A DNA stretch of 64,000 nucleotides from NCBI GenBank assembly GCA_013076295.1, contig RQOL01000389.1:81395-145394 (forward strand), in the 5' to 3' direction. This document shows, one piece after another, positions 1 to 14,645 of the stretch. The DNA is from Sanderia malayensis (lineage: Eukaryota > Cnidaria > Scyphozoa > Semaeostomeae > Pelagiidae). The notes below the pieces were generated by a model, which saw only the letters and a program-made list of their open reading frames with translations, searched no databases and was not told where the DNA came from. Position numbers and translations under genes: made by a program. The stretch's first letter is position 1. Each line of letters starts with the position of its first letter.

Positions 1-3000
1 GTTAATTCATGTGTAAATTGTGGGAATGAATGTTAATATCACGGAAAAAAGTGAAAAGGGTGAATTTCAATCAGTCAATTTTACCTGTATTAACGTGGGA
101 TTCATATGTAAATTGCTGGAATGAATGTTAATATCACGGATAACATGTAAAAATGGTGTATTTCAATCAGTCAGTTTTCCCTGTATTTACGTTATTTCAT
201 GTGTAAATTGTGGGAATGAATGTTAATATCACAGGAAAAAGTAAAAAGGGTGAATTTCAATCAGTGAATTTTAGCTGTATTAACGTGGATTCATGTGTAA
301 AATGTGGGAATGAATGTAAATATCCCAGTAAACAAGTAAAAAAGGTGTATTTCAATCAGCCACTTTTACCTGTATATAAAGTCAACTCATGTGTAAATTG
401 TGGGAATTAATGTTAAAATCACGGAAAAAAAGTAAAAAAAGTGTAATTCAATCAGTCAGGACTAGCTCTATTTATATGGATTCATGTGTAAATTGTGGTA
501 ATGAATGTTAATATCACGGAAAACAAGAAAAAAAGGTGTATTTCAATCAGTCAGTTTTACATGATTATAAAGTCAATTCATGTGTAAATTCTGGGAATGA
601 AAGTTAATATCACGGAAAACAATTGAAAAAGGTGTATTTCAATTAGTCAGGTTTAGCTCTATTAACGTAGATTCATGTGTAAATTGTGGGAAAGAATGTT
701 AATATAACGGAAAACAAGTCAAAAAGGTGTATTTCAATCATTCCGTTTCCCCTGTATTTACGTCAATTCGTGTGCAAATTGTGGGAAAGAATGTTAATAT
801 CACGCAACAAAAGTAAAATGGGTGTATTTCAATCAGTCAATTGTAGCTGTATTAACGGGGATTTCTGCGTAAATTGTGGGAATGAATGCTAATATCACGG
901 AAAACAAGTAAAAGGGTGTATTACAATCAGTTAATTCTAGCTGTATTAACGTTAATTCAGGTGTAAAGTGTGGGAATGAATGTTAATATCACGGGAAAAA
1001 GTAAAAAGGGTGAATTTCAATCAGTCAATTTTAGCTGTATTAAAGTGGATTCATGTCTAAGTTGTTGGAATGAATGTTAATATCACGGGAAACAAGTGAA
1101 AAGAGTGTATTTCAATCAGTCAGCTTTTCCTGTATTTACGTTAATTCATGTGTAAATTGTGGGAGTTAATGATAAAATCACAGAAAACAAGTAAATAAAG
1201 TGTAATTCAATCAGTCAGGACTAGCTGTATTAAGGTGGATTCATGCGTAAATTGTTGGAATGAATGTTAATATCACGGAAAAAAAGTAAAAAAGGTGTAA
1301 TTCAATCAGTCAGGATTAGCTGTATTAACGTGGATTCATGTGTAATTTGTGGGAATGAAAGTCAAAATCACGGAAAAAAGTAAAAAAGGTGTGTTTCAAT
1401 TAGTCAGCTTTAAATGTTTATAAAGTCAATTCACGTGTAAAGTGTGGAAAAGAATGTTAAAATTACGGAAAACAATTAAAAAAGGGGTAATTCAATCAGT
1501 CAGGATTAACTGTTTTAACGTGGATTCATGTGTAATTTGTGAGAATGAATGTTAAAATCACGGAAAACAAGTAAAAAGAGTGAATTTCAATCAGTCAGTT
1601 TTTCCTGTACTTACGTTAATTCATGTGTAAATTGTGGGAATGAATGTTAATATCACAGGGAAAAAGTAAAAAAGGGTGAATTTCAATCAGTGAATTTTAG
1701 CTGTATTAACGTGGATTCATGTGTAAAATGTGGGAATGAATGTAAATATCCCAGTAAACAAGTAAAAAAGGTGTATTTCAATCAGCCACTTTTACCTGTA
1801 TATAAAGTCAATTCATGTGTAAATTGTGGGAATTAATGATAAAATCACGGAAAACAAGTAAAAAAGTGTAATTCAATCAGTCAGGACTAGCTGTATTTAA
1901 GTGGATTCATGTGTAAATTGTGGGAATGAATGTTAATATAACGGAAAGCAAGTAAAAATGGTGTTGTTCAATCAGTCCGTTTTACATGTATATAAAGTCA
2001 ATTTATGTGTAAAGTGTGGGAATTAATGTTACTTTCACGGAAAACAAGTAAAAATGGTGCATTCAATCAGCCAGTGTCACCTGTTTTTTACGTTATTTCC
2101 CGTGGAAATTGTGGGAAGGAATTTTAAAATTACGGAAATGATGTAAAAAAGGTTGTAATTCAATCAATCAGGATTAGCTGTATTAAGGTGGATTGATGTG
2201 TAAGTTGTGCGAATGAATGTTAATATAACGAAAAACAAGTAAAAAAGGTGTATTTCAATCAGTCAGTTTCCCCTGTATTTACGTCAATTCATGTGTAAAT
2301 TGTGGGAATGAATGTTGATATCACGCAACAAAAGTAAAACGGGTGTATTTCAATCGTCAATTTTAGCTGTATTACCGGGGATTTCTGCGTAAATTGTGGG
2401 AATGAATGTGAATATCACTTAAAACAAGTAAAAGAGTGTTTTTCAATCAGTCAGTGTTAGCTGTATTAACGTGAGTTCATGTGTAATTTGTGGGAATGAA
2501 CGTCAATATCACGGAAAAAAGTAAAAAAGGTGTATTTCAATTAGTCAGTTTTAAATGTTTATAAAGTCGATTTATGTGTCAATTGTGGGAATTAATTTTA
2601 ATATCACGGAAAACAAGTAAAAATGGTGTTATTCAATCAGTCAGTTTGCCCAGTATTTTCGTCAATTCATGTGTAAATTGTGGGAAGCAATGTTAATATC
2701 ACGGAAAACAAGTAAAAATGGTGTATTTCAATCAGTCAGTTTTACCTGTATATAAAGTTAATTCATGTTTAAATTGTGGGAATTAATGTTAAAATCGCTG
2801 AAAACAAGTAAAACAAGGGTATTTGAATCGGTCAGGACTAGCTGTGTTAAGGTGGTTTCATGTGTAAATTGTGGGAATGAATGTTAATATCACGGAAAAA
2901 GTAATATGGGTGTATTTCAATCAGTCAGTTTTCATGTATTTAAAGTCAATTCATCTGTAAATTGTGGGATTGAATGTTAACATCAAGGAAGAAAAGGAAA

Positions 3001-6000
3001 AAGGGTGTATTTCAATCGTCAACTTTAGCTGTATTACTGGGGATTTCTGCGTAAATTGTGGGAATGAATGTTAATATCACGGAAAACAAGTAAAAATGGT
3101 GTATTTCAATCGGTCGGTTTTCTCTGTGTTAACGTGGATTCATGTGTAAATTGTAGGAATGAATGTTAATATAACGGAAAACAAGTGAAAAAAGTGTATT
3201 TCAATAAGTCAGTTTTACATGTATCTAAGTCAATTAATGTGTAAATTTTGGGCATGAATGTTAATATCACGGAAAAAAAGTAAAAATGGTGCATTTCAAT
3301 CAGCCAGTGTCACCTGTTTTTACGTTAATTCGTGTGTAAATTGTGGGAAAGAATTTTAAAATCACGGAAAAGATATAAAAAAGGTGTAATTCAATCAATC
3401 AGGATTCGCTGTATTAAGGTGGATTCATGTGTAAATTGTGGGAATGAATGTTAATATCACGGAAAAAAGTAAAAAGGGTGAATTTCAATCAGTCAATTTT
3501 AGCTGTATTAAAGTGGATTCATGTGTAATTTGTGGAAATGAAAGTCAAAATCACGGAAAAAAGTAAAAAAGATGTGTTTCAATTAGTCAGCTTTAAATGT
3601 TTATAAAGTCAATTCACGTGTAAAGTGTGGGAAAGAATGTTAAAATTACGGAAAACAATTAAAAAAGGGGTAATTCAATCAGTCAGGATTAACTGTTTTA
3701 ACGTGGATTCATGTGTAATTTGTGAGAATGAATGTTAAAATCACGGAAAAAAATAAAAAGGGTGAATTTCAATCTGTCAATTTTAGCTGTATTAAAGTGG
3801 ATTCATGTCTAAGTTGTTGGAATGAATGTTAATATCACGGAAAACAAGTAAAAAGAGTGAATTTCAATCAGTCAGTTTTTCCTGTACTTACGTTAATTCA
3901 TGTGTAAATTGTGGGAATGAATGTTAATATCACGGAAAAAAGTGAAAAGGATGAATTTCAATCAGTCAACTTTACCTGTATTAACGTGGATTCACATGTA
4001 AATTGTGGGAATGAATGTTAATATCAAGGAAAATAAGTAAAAAAGGTGTATTTTAATCAGTCAGTTTTACATGTTTATAAAGTCAATTCATGTGTAAATT
4101 GTAGGAATTAATGTTAATATCACGGAAAAAAGTAAAAAGGGTGAATTTCAATCAGTCAATTTTAGCTGTATTAAAGTGGATTCATGTCTAAGTTGTTGGA
4201 ATGAATGTTAATATCACGGAAAACAAGTAAAAAGAGTGAATTTCAATCAGTCAGTTTTTCCTGTATTTACGTTAATTCATGTGTAAATTGTGGGAATGAA
4301 TGTTAATATCACGGAAAAAAGTGAAAAGGGTGAGTTTCAATCAGTCAATTTTACCTGTATTAACGTGGATTCATATGTAAATTGCTGGAATGAATGTTAA
4401 TATCACGGATAACATGTAAAAATGATGTATTTCAATCAGTCAGTTTTCCCTGTATTTACGTTATTTCATGTGTAAATTGTGGGAATGAATGTTAATATCA
4501 CAGGAAAAAGTAAAAAGGGTGAATTTCAATCAGTGAATTTTAGCTGTATTAACGTGGATTCATGTGTAAAATGTGGGAATGAATGTAAATATCCCAGTAA
4601 ACAAGTAAAAAAGGTGTATTTCAATCAGCCACTTTTACCTGTATATAAAGTCAATTCATGTGTAAATTGTGGGAATTAATGTTAAAATCACGGAAAACAA
4701 GTAAATAAAGTGTAATTCAATCAGTCAGGACTAGCTGTATTAAGGTGGATTCATGCGTAAATTGTGGGAATGAATGTTAATATCACGGAAAAAAAGTAAA
4801 AAAGGTGTAATTCAATCAGTCAGGATTAGCTGTATTAACGTGGATTCATGTGTAATTTGTGGGAATGAAAGTCAAAATCACGGAAAAAAGTAAAAAAGGT
4901 GTGTTTCAATTAGTCAGCTATAAATGTTTATAAAGTCAATTCACGTGTAAAGTGTGGGAAAGAATGTTAAAATTACGGAAAACTATTAAAAAAGGGGTAA
5001 TTCAATCAGTCAGGATTAACTGTTTTAACGTGGATTCATGTGTAATTTGTGAGAATGAATGTTAAAATCACGGAAAAAAATAAAAAGGGTGAATTTCAAT
5101 CAGTCAATTTTAGCTGTATTAAAGTGGATTCATGTCTAAGTTGTTGGAATGAATGTTAATATCACGGAAAACAAGTAAATAAAGTGTAATTCAATCAGTC
5201 AGGACTAGCTGTATTAAGGTGGATTCATGCGTAAATTGTGGGAATGAATGTTAATATCACGGAAAAAAAGTAAAAAAGGTGTAATTCAATCAGTCAGGAT
5301 TAGCTGTATTAACGTGGATTCATGTGTAATTTGTGGGAATGAAAGTCAAAATCACGGAAAAAAGTAAAAAAGGTGTGTTTCAATTAGTCAGCTTTAAATG
5401 TTTATAAAGTCCATTTATGTGTCAATTGTGGGAATTAATTTTAATATCACGGAAAACAAGTAAAAGGAGTGTATTTCAATCAGTCAGTTTTCCCTGTATT
5501 TACGTTTATTTATGTGTAAATTGTGGGAATAAATGTTAATATCACGGAAAAAAGTGAAAAGGGTGAATTTCAATCAGTCAACTTTACCTGTATTAACGTG
5601 GATTCACATGTAAATTGTGGGAATGAATGTTAATATCAAGGAAAATAAGTAAAAAAGGTGTATTTTAATCAGTCAGTTTTACATTTTTATAAAGTCAATT
5701 CATGTGTAAATTGTAGGAATTAATGGTAATATCACGGAAAAAAGTAAAAAGGGTGAATTTCAATCAGTCAATTTTAGCTGTATTAAAGTGGATTCATGTC
5801 TAAGTTGTTGGAATGAATGTTAATATCACGGAAAACAAGTAAAAAGAGTGAATTTCAATCAGTCAGTTTTTCCTGTATTTACGTTAATTCATGTGTAAAT
5901 TGTGGGAATGAATGTTAATATCACGGAAAAAAGTGAAAAGGATGAATTTCAATCGGTCAATTTTACCTGTATTAACGTGGATTCATATGTAAATTGCGGG

Positions 6001-6130
6001 AATGAATGTTAATATCACGGAAAACAAGTAAAAATGGTGTATTTCAATCAGTCAGTGTCACCTGTTTTTACTTATTTCCCGTGAAATTGTGGAAAGAATT
6101 TAAATTACGAAATGATGTAAAAAAGGTGTA
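1..6130 (+). repeat. Satellite, mixed higher-order structure
   Basis: Contiguous monomers with no gene. It contains one copy of the ten-monomer cassette (2,497-3,420) and three copies of the TATCCCAGTAAACAAG monomer class (near 321, 1,747 and 4,590). Around 6,061-6,120 the monomers show a cluster of single-base losses (for example CGTGAAATTGTGG where sister copies have CGTGGAAATTGTGGG), which may be real decay or consensus error. Confidence 0.9.
2497..3420 (+). repeat. Ten-monomer cassette, copy 1
   Basis: Begins at the GAACGTCAATATCACGG monomer and ends at GATTCGCTGTATTAAGG. Inside, in order, are units marked by TCAGTTTGCCCAGTATTTTC, AATCGCTGAAAACAAG, AACATCAAGGAAGAAAAGG, TCTGCGTAAATTGTGGG and AATTTTGGGCATGAATG. 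Confidence 0.85.
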
Positions 6131-6970
6131 ATTCAATCAATCAGTTTCCCCTGTATTTACGTCAATTCATGTGTAAATTGTGGGAATGAATGTTAATATC
6201 ACGCAACAAAAGTAAAAAGGGTGTATTTCAATCGTCAATTTTAGCTGTATTACCGGGGATTTCTGCGTAAATTGTGGGAATGAATGTGAATATCACTTAA
6301 AACAAGTAAAAGAGTGTTTTTCAATCAGTCAGTGTTAGCTGTATTAACGTGAGTTCATGTGTAATTTGTGGGAATGAACGTCAATATCACGGAAAAAAGT
6401 AAAAAAGGTGTATTTCAATTAGTCAGTTTTAAATGTTTATAAAGTCGATTTATGTGTCAATTGTGGGAATTAATTTTAATATCACGGAAAACAAGTAAAA
6501 GGAGTGTATTTCAATCAGTCAGTTTTCCCTGTATTTACGTTTATTTATGTGTAAATTGTGGGAATAAATGTTAATATCACGGAAAAAAGTGAAAAGGGTG
6601 AATTTCAATCAGTCAACTTTACCTGTATTAACGTGGATTCACATGTAAATTGTGGGAATGAATGTTAATATCAAGGAAAATAAGTAAAAAAGGTGTATTT
6701 TAATCAGTCAGTTTTACATTTTTATAAAGTCAATTCATGTGTAAATTGTAGGAATTAAGGTAATATCACGGAAAAAAGTAAAAAGGGTGAATTTCAATCA
6801 GTCAATTTAGCTGTATTAAAGTGGATTCATGTCTAAGTTGTTGGAATGAATGTTAATATCACGGAAAACAAGTAAAAAGAGTGAATTTCAATCAGTCAGT
6901 TTTTCCTGTATTTACGTTAATTCATGTGTAAATTGTGGGAATGAATGTTAATATCACGGAAAAAAGTGAA
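5400..6970 (+). repeat. Local 1.04-kb satellite duplication
   Basis: The order of monomer variants from about 5,400 to 5,935 repeats from about 6,435 to 6,970 with an offset of 1,036 bp. Marker monomers are GTAAAAGGAGTGTATTTC (5,460 and 6,496) and the unusual TTGTAGGAATTAA (5,712 and 6,748). The offset corresponds to eleven monomers. The second copy carries extra single-base losses near 6,755-6,810. Confidence 0.75.
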
Positions 6971-8660
6971 AAGGGTGAGTTTCAATCAGTCAATTTTACC
7001 TGTATTAACGTGGATTCATATGTAAATTGCTGGAAAGGAATGTTAATATCACGGATAACATGTAAAATGGTGTATTTCAATCAGTCAGTTTTCCCTGTAT
7101 TTACGTTAATTCATGTGTAAATTGTGGGAATGAATGTTAATATCACAGGAAAAAGTAAAAAGGGTGAATTTCAATCAGTGAATTTTAGCTGTATTAACGT
7201 GGATTCATGTGTAAAATGTGGGAATGAATGTAAATATCCCAGTAAACAAGTAAAAAAGGTGTATTTCAATCAGCCACTTTTACCTGTATATAAAGTCAAT
7301 TCATGTGTAAATTGTGGGAATTAATGTTAAAATCACGGAAAACAAGTAAAAAAAGTGTAATTCAATCAGTCAGGACTAGCTGTATTTAAGTGGATTCATG
7401 TGTAAATTGTGGGAATGAATGTTAATATAACGGAAAGCAAGTAAAAATGGTGTTGTTCAATCAGTCCGTTTTACATGTATATAAAGTCATTTATGTGTAA
7501 AGTGTGGGAATTAATGTTACTTTCACGGAAAACAAGTAAAAATGGTGCATTTCAATCAGCCAGTGTCACCTGTTTTTACGTTATTTCCCGTGGAAATTGT
7601 GGGACAGAATTTTAAAATTACGGAAATGATGTAAAAAAGGTGTAATTCAATCAATCAGGATTAGCTGTATTAAGGTGGATTGATGTGTAAGTTGTGCGAA
7701 TGAATGTTAATATCACGGATAACATGTAAAAATGGTGTATTTCAATCAGTCAGTTTTCCCTGTATTTACGTTAATTCATGTGTAAATTGTGGGAATGAAT
7801 GTTAATATCACAGAAAAAGTAAAAAGGGTGAATTTCAATCAGTGAATTTTAGCTGTATTAACGTGGATTCATGTGTAAAATGTGGGAATGAATGTAAATA
7901 TCCCAGTAAACAAGTAAAAAAGGTGTATTTCAATCAGCCACTTTTACCTGTATATAAAGTCAATTCAAGTGTAAATTGTGGGAATTAATGTTAAAATCAC
8001 GGAAAAAAAGTAAAAAAAGTGTAATTCAATCAGTCAGGACTAGCTCTATTTATATGGATTCATGTGTAAATTGTGGGAATGAATGTTAATATAACGGAAA
8101 GCAAGTAAAAATGGTGTTGTTCAATCAGTCCGTTTTACATGTATATATAGTCAATTTATGTGTAAAGTGTGGGAATGAATGTAAATATCCCAGAAACAAG
8201 TAAAAAAGGTGTATTTCAATCAGCCACTTTTACCTGTATATAAAGTCAATTCATGTGTAAATTGTGGGAAAGGATTTTGAAATCACGGAAAAGATGTAAA
8301 AAAGGTGTAATTCAATCAATCAGGATTCGCTGTATTAAGGTGGATTCATGTGTAAATTGTGGGAATGAATGTTAATATCACGGAAAAAAGTGAAAAGGAT
8401 GAATTTCAATCTGTCCATTTTACCTGTATTAACGTGGATTTATGTGTAAATTGTGGTAATGAATGTTAATATCACGGAAAACAAGAAAAAAAGGTGTATT
8501 TCAATCAGTCAGTTTTACATGATTATAAAGTCAATTCATGTGTAAATTGTGGGAATGAAAGTTAATATCACGGAAAACAATTGAAAAAGGTGTATTTCAA
8601 TTAGTCAGGTTTAGCTCTATTAACGTAGATTCATGTGTAAATTGTGGGAAAGAATGTTAA
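6131..8660 (+). repeat. 2.5-kb satellite block, first copy of 8.51-kb-spaced pair
   Basis: The monomer order and private variants match 14,645-17,180. Examples are GTGAGTTTC at 6,976 and 15,491, the TATCCCAGTAAACAAG unit at 7,899 and 16,411, and the shortened CCCAGAAACAAG unit at 8,190 and its partner at 16,702. Offsets are 8,512-8,515 bp. The match breaks near 8,660, where GTAAAAAGGGTGCATTTC follows instead of a monomer ending TCAATCATTCCG. Confidence 0.8.
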
Positions 8661-11600
8661 TATAACGGAAAAAAGTAAAAAGGGTGCATTTCAATCACTT
8701 AATTTTAGCTGCATTAACGTGGATTCCTGTCTAAATTATGGGAATGAATGTTAATATCACAGAAAACAAGTAAAAGGAGTGTATTTCAATCAGTCAGTTT
8801 TCCCTGTATTTACGTTAATTTATGTGTAAATTGTGGGAATAAATGTTAATATCACGGAGAAAAGTGAAAAGGGTGAATTTCAATCAGTCAACTTTACCTG
8901 TATTAACGTGGATTCACATGTAAATTGTGGGAATGAATGTTAATATCACGGAAAATAAGTAAAAAGGTGTATTTAATCAGTCAGTTTTACATGTTTATAA
9001 AGTCAATTCATGTGTAAATTGTAGGAATTAATGTTAATATCACGGAAAACAAGTAAAAAAGTGTATTTCAATTAGTCAGGTTTAGCTTTATTAACGTAGA
9101 TTCATGTTTAAATTGTGGGAATGAATGTTAATATCACGGAAAACAAGTAAAATGTGTCAGTCAATGATCAGATTAGCTGTCTTAACGTGGATTCATGTGT
9201 AAATTGCGGCAAAGAATGTTAATATACGGAAAACAAGTAAAAAAGGTGTATTTCAATCAGTCAGTTTTCCCCTGTATTTACGTCAATTCATGTGTAAATT
9301 GTGGGAATGAATGTTAATATCACGCAACAAAAGTAAAAAGTGTGTATTTCAATCAGTCAGTTTTACATGTTTATAATGTCAATTCATGTGTAAATTGTGG
9401 GAATTAATTTTAATATAACGGAAAACAAGTAAAAAAGGTGTATTTCAATCAGTCAGTTTCCCCTGTATTTACGTCAATTCATGTGTAAATTGTGGAATGA
9501 ATGTTAATATCACGCAACTAAAGTGAAAAGGGTGTATTTCAATCAGTCCTTTTTACATGTTTATAATGTCAATTCATGTGTAAATTGTGGCAATGAATGT
9601 TAATATAACGGAAAAAAGTTAAAAAGGTGTATTTCAATCAGTCAGTTTACATGTTTATAAGGTCAATTCATGTGTAAATTGTGGGAATTAATGTTAATAT
9701 CACGGAAAACAAGTAAAAATGGTGTAATTCAATCAGTCAGTTTTCCCTGTATTTACGTTAATTCATGTGTAATTTGTGAGAATGAATGTTAAATCACGGA
9801 AAAAAGTAAAAAGGGTGAATTTCAATCAGTCAATTTTAGCTGTATTAAAGTGGATTCATGTCTAAGTTGTTGGAATGAATGTTAATATCACGGAAAACAA
9901 GTGAAAAGAGTGTATTTCAATCAGTCAGCTTTTCCTGTATTTACGTTAATTCATGTGTAAATTGTGGGAGTTAATGTTAAAATCACAGAAAACAAGTAAA
10001 TAAAGTGTAATTCAATCAGTCAGGACTAGCTGTATTATGGTGGGTTCATGCGTAAATTGTGGGAATGAATGTTAATATCACGGAAAAAAGGTAAAAAAGG
10101 TGTAATTCAATCAGTCAGGATTAGCTGTATTAACGTGGATTCATGTTTAATTTGTGGGAATGAAAGTCAAAATCACGGAAAGAAGTAAAAAAGGTGTGTT
10201 TCAATTAGTCAGCTTTAAATGTTATAAAGTCAATTCACGTGTAAAGTGTGGGAAAGAATGTTAAAATTACGGAAAACATTTAAAAAAGGGGTAATTCAAT
10301 CAGTCAGGATTAACTGTTTTAACGTGGATTCATGTGTAATTTGTGAGAATGAATGTTAAAATCACGGAAAAAGTAAAAAGGGTGAATTTCAATCAGTCAA
10401 TTTTAGCTGTATTAAAGTGGATTCATGTCTAAGTTGTTGGAATGAATGTTAATATCACGGAAAACAAGTAAAAAGAGTGAATTTCAATCAGTTAGTTTTT
10501 CCTGTACTTACGTTAATTCATGTGTAAATTGTGGGAATGAATGTTAATATCACGGAAAACAAGTAAAAATGGTGTAATTCAATCAGTCAGTTTTCCCTGT
10601 ATTTACGTTAATTCATGTGTAATTTGTGAGAATGAATGTTAAAATCACGGAAAAAAGTAAAAAGGGTGAATTTCAATCAGTCAGTTTTCCCTGTATTTAC
10701 GTTAATTCATGTGTAAATTGTGGGAATGAATGTTAATATCACAGGAAAAAGTAAAAAGGGTGAATTTCAATCAGTCAATTTTAGCTGTATTAAAGTGGAT
10801 TCATGTCTAAGTTGTTGGAATGAATGTTACTATCACGGAAAACAAGTGAAAAGAGTGTATTTCAATCAGTCAGCTTTTCCTGTATTTACGTTAATTCATG
10901 TGTAAATTGTGGGAGTTAATGTTAAAATCATAGAAAACAAGTAAATAAAGTGTAATTCAATCAGTCAGGACTAGCTGTATTAAGGTGGATTCATGCGTAA
11001 ATTGTGGGAATGAATGTTAATATCACGGAAAAAAAGTAAAAAAGGTGTAATTCAATCGGTCAGGATTAGCTGTATTAACGTCGATTCATGTCTAATTTGT
11101 GGGAATGAAAGTCAAAATCACGGAAAAAAGTAAAAAAGGTGTGTTTCAATTAGTCAGCTTTAAATGTTTATAAAGCCAATTCACGTGTAAAGTGTGGGAA
11201 AGAATGTTAAAATTACGGAAAACAATTAAAAAAGGGGTAATTCAATCAGTCAGGATTAACTGTTTTAACGTGGATTCATGTGTAATTGTGAGAATGAATG
11301 TTAAAATCACGGAAAAAAGTAAAAAGGGTGAATTTCAATCAGTCAATTTTAGCTGTATTAAAGTGGATTCATGTCTAAGTTGTTGGAATGAATGTTAATA
11401 TCACGGAAAACAAGTAAAAAGAGTGAATTTCAATCAGTCAATTTTAGCTGTATTAAAGTGGATTCATGTCTAAGTTGTTGGAATGAATGTTAATATCACG
11501 GAAAACAAGTAAAAATGGTGTATTTCAATCAGTCAGTTTTCCCTGTATTTACGTTAATTCATGTGTAATTTGTGGGAATGAACGTCAATATCACGGAAAA

Positions 11601-12949
11601 AAGTAAAAAAGGTGTTTTTCAATTAGTCAGTTTTAAATGCTTATAAAGTCGATTTATGTGTCAATTGTGGAATTAATTTTAATATCACGGAAAACAAGTA
11701 AAAATGGTGTTATTCAATCAGTCAGTTTGCCCAGTATTTTCGTCAATTCATGTGTAAATTGTGGGAATCAATGTTAATATCACGGAAAACAAGTAAAAAT
11801 GGTGCATTTCAATCAGTCAGTTTTACCTGTATCTAAAGTTAATTCATGTTTAAATTGTGGGAATTAATGTTAAAATCGCTGAAAACAAGTAAAACAAGGG
11901 TATTTGAATCGGTCAGGACTAGCTGTGTTAAGGTGGTTTCATGTGTAAATTGTGGGAATGAATGTTAATATCACGGAAAAAAGTAAAATGGGTGTATTTC
12001 AATCAGTCAGTTTTCATGTATTTAAAGTCAATTCATCTGTAAATTGTGGGATTGAATGTTAACATCAAGGAAGAAAAGGAAAAAGGGTGTATTTCAATCG
12101 TCAACTTTAGCTGTATTACTGGGGATTTCTGCGTAAATTGTGGGAATGAATGTTAATATCACGGAAAACAAGTAAAAATGGTGTATTTCAATCGGTCGGT
12201 TTTCTCTGTGTTAACATGGATTCATGTGTAAATTGTAGGAATGAATGTTAATATAACGGAAAACAAGTGAAAAAAGTGTATTTCAATAAGTCAGTTTTAC
12301 ATGTATCTAAGTCAATTAATGTGTAAATTTTGGGCATGAATGTTAATATCACGGAAAAAAAGTAAAAATGGTGCATTTCAATCAGCCAGTGTCACCTGTT
12401 TTTACGTTAATTCGTGTGTAAATTGTGGGAAAGAATTTTAAAATCACGGAAAAGATATAAAAAAGGTGTAATTCAATCAATCAGGATTCGCTGTATTAAG
12501 GTGGATTCATGTGTAAATTGTGGGAATGAATGTTAATATCACGGAAAACAAGTAATTAAGGTGTACTTTACTCAGTCTAATGAACTGTATTATCGTGGAT
12601 TCATGTGTAAATTGTGGGAATGAATGTAAATTTCACGGAAAAAAGTAAAAGAGGTGCATTTCAATCAGTTAATTTTAGCTGCATTAACGTGGATTCCTGT
12701 CTAAATTATGGGAATGAATGTTAATATCACAGAAAACAAGTAAAAGGAGTGTATTTCAATCAGTCAGTTTTCCCTGTATTTACGTTAATTTATGTGTAAA
12801 TTGTGGGAATAAATGTTAATATCACGGAAAAAAGTGAAAAGGGTGAATTTCAATCAGTCAATTTTACCTGTATTAACGTGGATTCATATGTAAATTGCTG
12901 GAATGAATGTTAATATCACGGATAACATGTAAAAATGGTGTATTTCAAT
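8661..12949 (+). repeat. Satellite with dimeric and ten-monomer local repeats
   Basis: No gene. From about 9,240 to 9,650 a two-monomer unit repeats with a 190-bp offset (marker ATCACGCAACAAAAG, then a variant with CAACTAAAG). Between 9.7 and 11.5 kb a run of monomers repeats with an offset of about 0.85-0.95 kb (marker CAGTCAGCTTTTCCTG near 9,920 and 10,868). A copy of the ten-monomer cassette occupies 11,580-12,501. Confidence 0.8.
11580..12501 (+). repeat. Ten-monomer cassette, copy 2
   Basis: Same monomer order as 2,497-3,420, offset 9,082 bp. Differs by scattered substitutions, e.g. AACATGGATTC near 12,213 where copy 1 has AACGTGGATTC. Confidence 0.85.
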
Positions 12950-14645
12950 CAGTCAGGATTAACTGTTTTAACGTGGATTCATGTGCAATTTGAGAGAATG
13001 AATGTTAAAATCACGGAAAAAAGTAAAAAGGGTGAATTTCAATCAGTCAATTTTAGCTGTATTAAAGTGGATTCATGTCTAAGTTGTTGAAATGAAAGTT
13101 AATATCACGGAAAACCAGTAAAAAGAGTGAATTTCAATAAGTCAGTTTTTCCTGTATTTACGTTAATTCATGTGTAAATTGTGGGAATGAATGTTAATAT
13201 CACGGAAAAAAGTGAAAAGGGTGAATTTCAATCAGTCAATTTTACCTGTATTAACGTGGATTCATATGTAAATTGCTGGAATGAATGTTAATATCACGGA
13301 TAACATGTAAAAATGGTGTATTTCAATCAGTCAGGATTAACTGTTTTAACGTGGATTCATGTGTAATTTGTGAGAATGAATGTTAAAATCACGGAAAAAA
13401 ATAAAAAGGGTGAATTTCAATCAGTCAATTTTAGCTGTATTAAAGTGGATTCATGTCTAAGTTGTTGGAATGAATGTTAATATCACGGAAAACAAGTAAA
13501 AAGAGTGAATTTCAATCAGTCAGTTTTTCCTGTACTTACGTTAATTCATGTGTAAATTGTGGGAATGAATGTTAATATCATGGAAAAAAGTGAAAAGGGT
13601 GAATTTCAATCGGTCAATTTTACCTGTATTAACGTGGATTCATATGTAAATTGCGGGAATGAATGTTAATATCACGGAAAACAAGTAAAAATGGTGTATT
13701 TCAATCAGTCAGTTTTCCCTGTATTTACGTTAATTCATGTGTAAATTGTGGGAATGAATGTTAATATCACAGGAAAAAGTAAAAAGGTTGAATTTCAATC
13801 AGTGAATTTTAGCTGTATTAACGTGGATTCATGTGTAAAATGTGGGAATGAATGTAAATATCCCAGTAAACAAGTAAAAAAGGTGTATTTCAATCAGTCA
13901 GGATTAACTGTTTTAACGTGGATTCATGTGTAATTTGAGAGAATGAATGTTAAAATCACGGAAAAAAGTAAAAAGGGTGAATTTCAATCAGTCAATTTTA
14001 GCTGTATAAAAGTGGATTCATGTCTAAGTTGTTGGAATGAAAGTTAATATCACGGAAAACAAGTAAAAAGAGTGAATTTCAATAAGTCAGTTTTTCCTGT
14101 ATTTACGTTAATTCATGTGTAAATTGTGGGAATGAATGTTAATATCACGGAAAAAAGTGAAAAGGGTGAATTTCAATCAGTCAATTTTACCTGTATTAAC
14201 GTGGATTCATATGTAAATTGCTGGAATGAATGTTAATATCACGGATAACATGTAAAAATGGTGTATTTCAATCAGTCAGGATTAACTGTTTTAACGTGGA
14301 TTCATGTGTAATTTGTGAGAATGAATGTTAAAATCACGGAAAAAAATAAAAAGGGTGAATTTCAATCAGTCAATTTTAGCTGTATTAAAGTGGATTCATG
14401 TCTAAGTTGCTGGAATGAATGTTAATATCACGGAAAACAAGTAAAAAGAGTGAATTTCAATCAGTCAGTTTTTCCTGTACTTACGTTAATTCATGTGTAA
14501 ATTGTGGGAATGAATGTTAATATCACGGGAAAAATGAAAAGGATGAATTTCAATCGGTCAATTTTACCTGTATTAACGTGGATTCATATGTAAATTGCGG
14601 GAATGAATGTTAATATCACGGAAAACAAGTAAAAATGGTGTATTT
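12950..14645 (+). repeat. 945-bp ten-monomer tandem duplication
   Basis: Two successive copies of a ten-monomer unit. The odd variant TTTGAGAGAATGAATG occurs near 12,990 and 13,934 and nowhere else that I found. TCAGGATTAACTGTTTTAAC recurs at 13,331 and 14,277. Both offsets are 944-946 bp. Confidence 0.8.

Noticed and set aside
210..410. Recurrent 61-80-codon open frames in the satellite (e.g. 210, 686, 4,479, 17,157, 36,411, 51,313, 61,087) as small cysteine-rich proteins
   Set aside because: They begin on GTG or at arbitrary ATGs, are bounded by stops from the next monomer, have no promoter or splice context, and recur only because the DNA repeats.
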